A program made the position numbers and the translations under genes. DNA of 64,000 nt from Gymnogyps californianus (taxonomy: Eukaryota; Chordata; Aves; Accipitriformes; Cathartidae): contig NC_059478.1 of assembly GCF_018139145.2 (NCBI RefSeq), positions 29,945,001 through 30,009,000 on the forward strand. Direction: 5' to 3'. Below the pieces are notes generated by a model. That model ran no database searches and was not told the DNA's origin. It saw only the letters and a program-made list of their open reading frames with translations. Shown in pieces: positions 61,561 to 64,000 of this stretch. Position 1 is the first letter of the stretch; each line of letters opens with the position of its first letter.

Positions 61561-64000
61561 ACAAAAAATAATAGAATTTTATTGCAAATACAGCATAGAG
61601 TCAAAAAAAAAGAAAAAAGAAAAAAAGGATAGTTGTTACGGCAGGCATACCTCAATGCCCCAGATAGGTCTGGGACTCTTATGAGGCTCTTTCACTTCTT
61701 CTCATTTGTGCTGTCCTCTCTATTTAGACCTGGAGGTATTTTTTTGTTGTTGTTGTCAGTTTTTCTATTTGCTACCATGTTACTCTGCTAAAATATTTCT
61801 CCATTTCAGTTAAATATTTTAAAGTAAGAAAAACTGATTTTCAGTTAAGTAGAAAACTAAACCACCAATATTTACCAGTACATAAGTCCACATTAGTTCG
61901 GTAATAACTATTTGTGTCTGACAAGTGTTAGCTGCTTGGCAGCCTTCCTTTAGGGACAAATTGACTGAAAGTTACTTTCAATAAATACACTGCTTCAAAA
62001 GGCTTTACAGCACCAGGTGACAGTGAAAGGCTGTAGTGTCTTCAGTGCTCTGATTTCTACTGCTTCTTTGAGTATATCCTGCAAATTACCTGGGGTAGGA
62101 AAAAGAACGGTCATTCGATGCACAGTTTGGTTCTCTTGGTTTTCAAGAGGTACATATCAATGGATATTGGTATTTATGGCTACTTTATTCCCCTGGCTGG
62201 TAACGTGAATCTTAAGTGAAGTTATGCAGTACATTTCCCACAGAGACAGACCAAGGGGGACATACAGCAATACCTAGAAGGAGAAAAGTCTTTCAGGCAT
62301 TTGACTGCCTGCTCAAGCTTCTCTCTGCACAGGGGAATGTTGTAAGTAAGTTCATATAGGACCCAAACTACCCATCCATTTCAGAAAATGCCTCCTGTCG
62401 TCCCTCCTTGTTCACAATATCCTTGTTTCTTACCTAGGATTTCATTTTTACAAGAGAAAGGGAAGAGAGAGCAAGCTAACTGCACATTTAGTTCTGACTC
62501 ACTTGTGTCTCCAACTAAAGCTATCATTGTACTTCTAGTACAGTGGATCTCATTTCGGCTTTATTTCCATACAAGAGATTGTATGTTTTAAAAAAAAAAA
62601 GTTAAGACTGCCTGTTGTGATTCCAAGAATAGTGGTATTTCTGTCTTTTTTTCAGGATGGCAAAAGAGTGCATATTTGGCTGTAACAAGTTTTTCAGCTT
62701 CTGTAGATATGCTTTACCAAAAGCTGTACGAAGAAATAGAGTGGTTTGCAACTAGTTGTTGAATAGTCTAACACGTAATAGTTCGCATTAAAAACTACAC
62801 CAGTTTTGTTGTATGCACCATTCGCTTTTGAGACAACGTTTTCTCAGAGTGGGTAAGGACTAGTGTACTTGTACCACTGGAAGTTTTACTCACTTACTTT
62901 AGTTACATCACTGATACAATTGTTCAGCTCAAGGAAATAATGAGCCCGGTACTGTTTTCCACGTGATTTGAAGATGACCAAAACCAAAGTGGCAGAGAAA
63001 GACAATTCAGAACAAAATGGTCTGTTCGTTTACATGTAGAATATGAACTGTTTTCAGTGTTACTATTGCAAAGCTGCAGCTAAACAGCTAAACTACACAA
63101 TAGCGTTCCCGTTTGGGTTTGGACAATTAAGAGCTAAGGAAAACCCAGACCAAAATATGATACACTCCCATGTCTAGGACAGCATTGTAGGCACTATAAA
63201 GTAATTAGTTCAGTAGTCCCAGATAAAAAAATTTAATCTTTCTATAGAAACAGTGCACTGTTTTACAAATGTGTTCATTTGGTTTTCAGTAATCCTTATT
63301 GATGTCAGTACAGCAAGCGTTACACAGAGCAGATCCCTCCCCCGCCCCTCCCTGGTTCTTTTGTCTGTAACATAAAAACTGAAACACAAAAGGCACCAAG
63401 CAAGAACTTACTCTAACAGAACTTCAATATGACAAGACAGAGATCAGAAATGATTACAACGTTAAACATCATCCTAACAATCTGAACCATTATTTAAAAT
63501 AATTAATTTCTTAAAAAAACAAATTTGGTGTTTGACTTCTCAGTAGTTATAAATCTGTAAAGGTTGAAATCAGCACTGCACATGGAGTTCATTTACAATG
63601 GTTTGAAAAAAACTGCAGCCTTTTATACATGGTTTATACAGGTTTGTTTGTGTGCATGTGTTCTTAAAAAAGTATCAAAACTGTAGAACTTTCAAATATA
63701 TTTACAGTCGTCTGTTAGTTACAGTGTTATCACATACAGCCTTTTCTCAGTTTTTTTCTTCATGCACACAGTGCATGGATTTGTAGAAACAGAGCTTCAT
63801 ACCTTAAAACAATAATTGGATATCTCAATCATTTTTTCACTGCCTTAAAATCTAAAATTTGAATAGAAGGATGCTTGATTATTTATGTATTATCTACGCA
63901 GGCCATGAATATTTTGAGAGTATCTATTATGTTTGTAACACATACTAGGTCTTTAGACGCTTTCTTCCTTTTCTTAGTCAAGAAGCAACTTCCAGCTCAC
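61560..64000 (-). other. Possible 3' UTR of a minus-strand gene
   Basis: AU-rich, ORF-poor DNA at the window end. On the minus strand AATAAA signals occur at about 61577 and 62563 (TTTATT on plus). Synteny with human 1p32.3 would place LRP8, transcribed like MAGOH, next. No coding exon is visible, so this is inference. An A-rich AAAAAAG tract lies at 61602..61628. Confidence 0.3.

Noticed and set aside
63960..64000. Minus-strand ELEVAS-stop at the window edge as the C-terminus of the next gene
   Set aside because: Only a few codons visible and it does not match the LRP8 C-terminus expected from synteny.

Overview
This window is vertebrate nuclear DNA. Genes are split into short coding exons with GT-AG introns, promoters are GC-rich CpG islands, and introns and intergenic DNA are AT-rich. 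Low repeat density, a CR1 3'-end fragment and an older L3/CR1-like fragment point to a bird, or at least a sauropsid. The order SLC1A7 - CPT2 - CZIB - MAGOH matches, from memory, the conserved neighbourhood on human 1p32.3.

Layout. Positions 1-21457 (minus strand) hold the 5' part of SLC1A7 (EAAT5 glutamate transporter): coding exons 1-3 with a 15.5 kb intron 2; the rest of the gene lies beyond base 1. A CpG island at about 22.8-23.65 kb starts CPT2 (plus strand, five exons, complete, 653 aa). CZIB (minus, eight exons, 160 aa) and MAGOH (minus, five exons, 146 aa) follow and are both complete. Each of these four genes was reconstructed exon by exon; splice phases close and lengths agree with the human proteins.

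The unexpected part is 42.5-58.7 kb on the plus strand. It is a nardilysin (NRDC)-like gene starting from the MAGOH CpG island. A first-exon end, five consecutive in-phase exons (45759-51181) and three further exons match nardilysin in order. I cannot find the exons for the zinc-binding catalytic motif or for about 300 residues of the middle. One splice donor is GTAAGT to ATAAGT, one exon start is damaged, and the last recognisable exon is frameshifted. I read it as a decaying paralogue made by DNA-level duplication, possibly still transcribed.

Other structure: an ancient palindromic element (14.41-14.65 kb) with 24-bp inner arms, a layered pyrimidine satellite ending in 59 consecutive C (53181-53624), and an unrecognised 122-aa minus-strand ORF inside the NRDC-like gene (57280-57648). 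The last 2.4 kb resembles 3' UTR sequence of a minus-strand gene that would start beyond the window; synteny would predict LRP8, but no coding exon is visible. The resident genes are unrelated housekeeping or tissue genes (fatty-acid oxidation, exon-junction complex, a small zinc protein, retinal glutamate transport) and show no operon-like cooperation.
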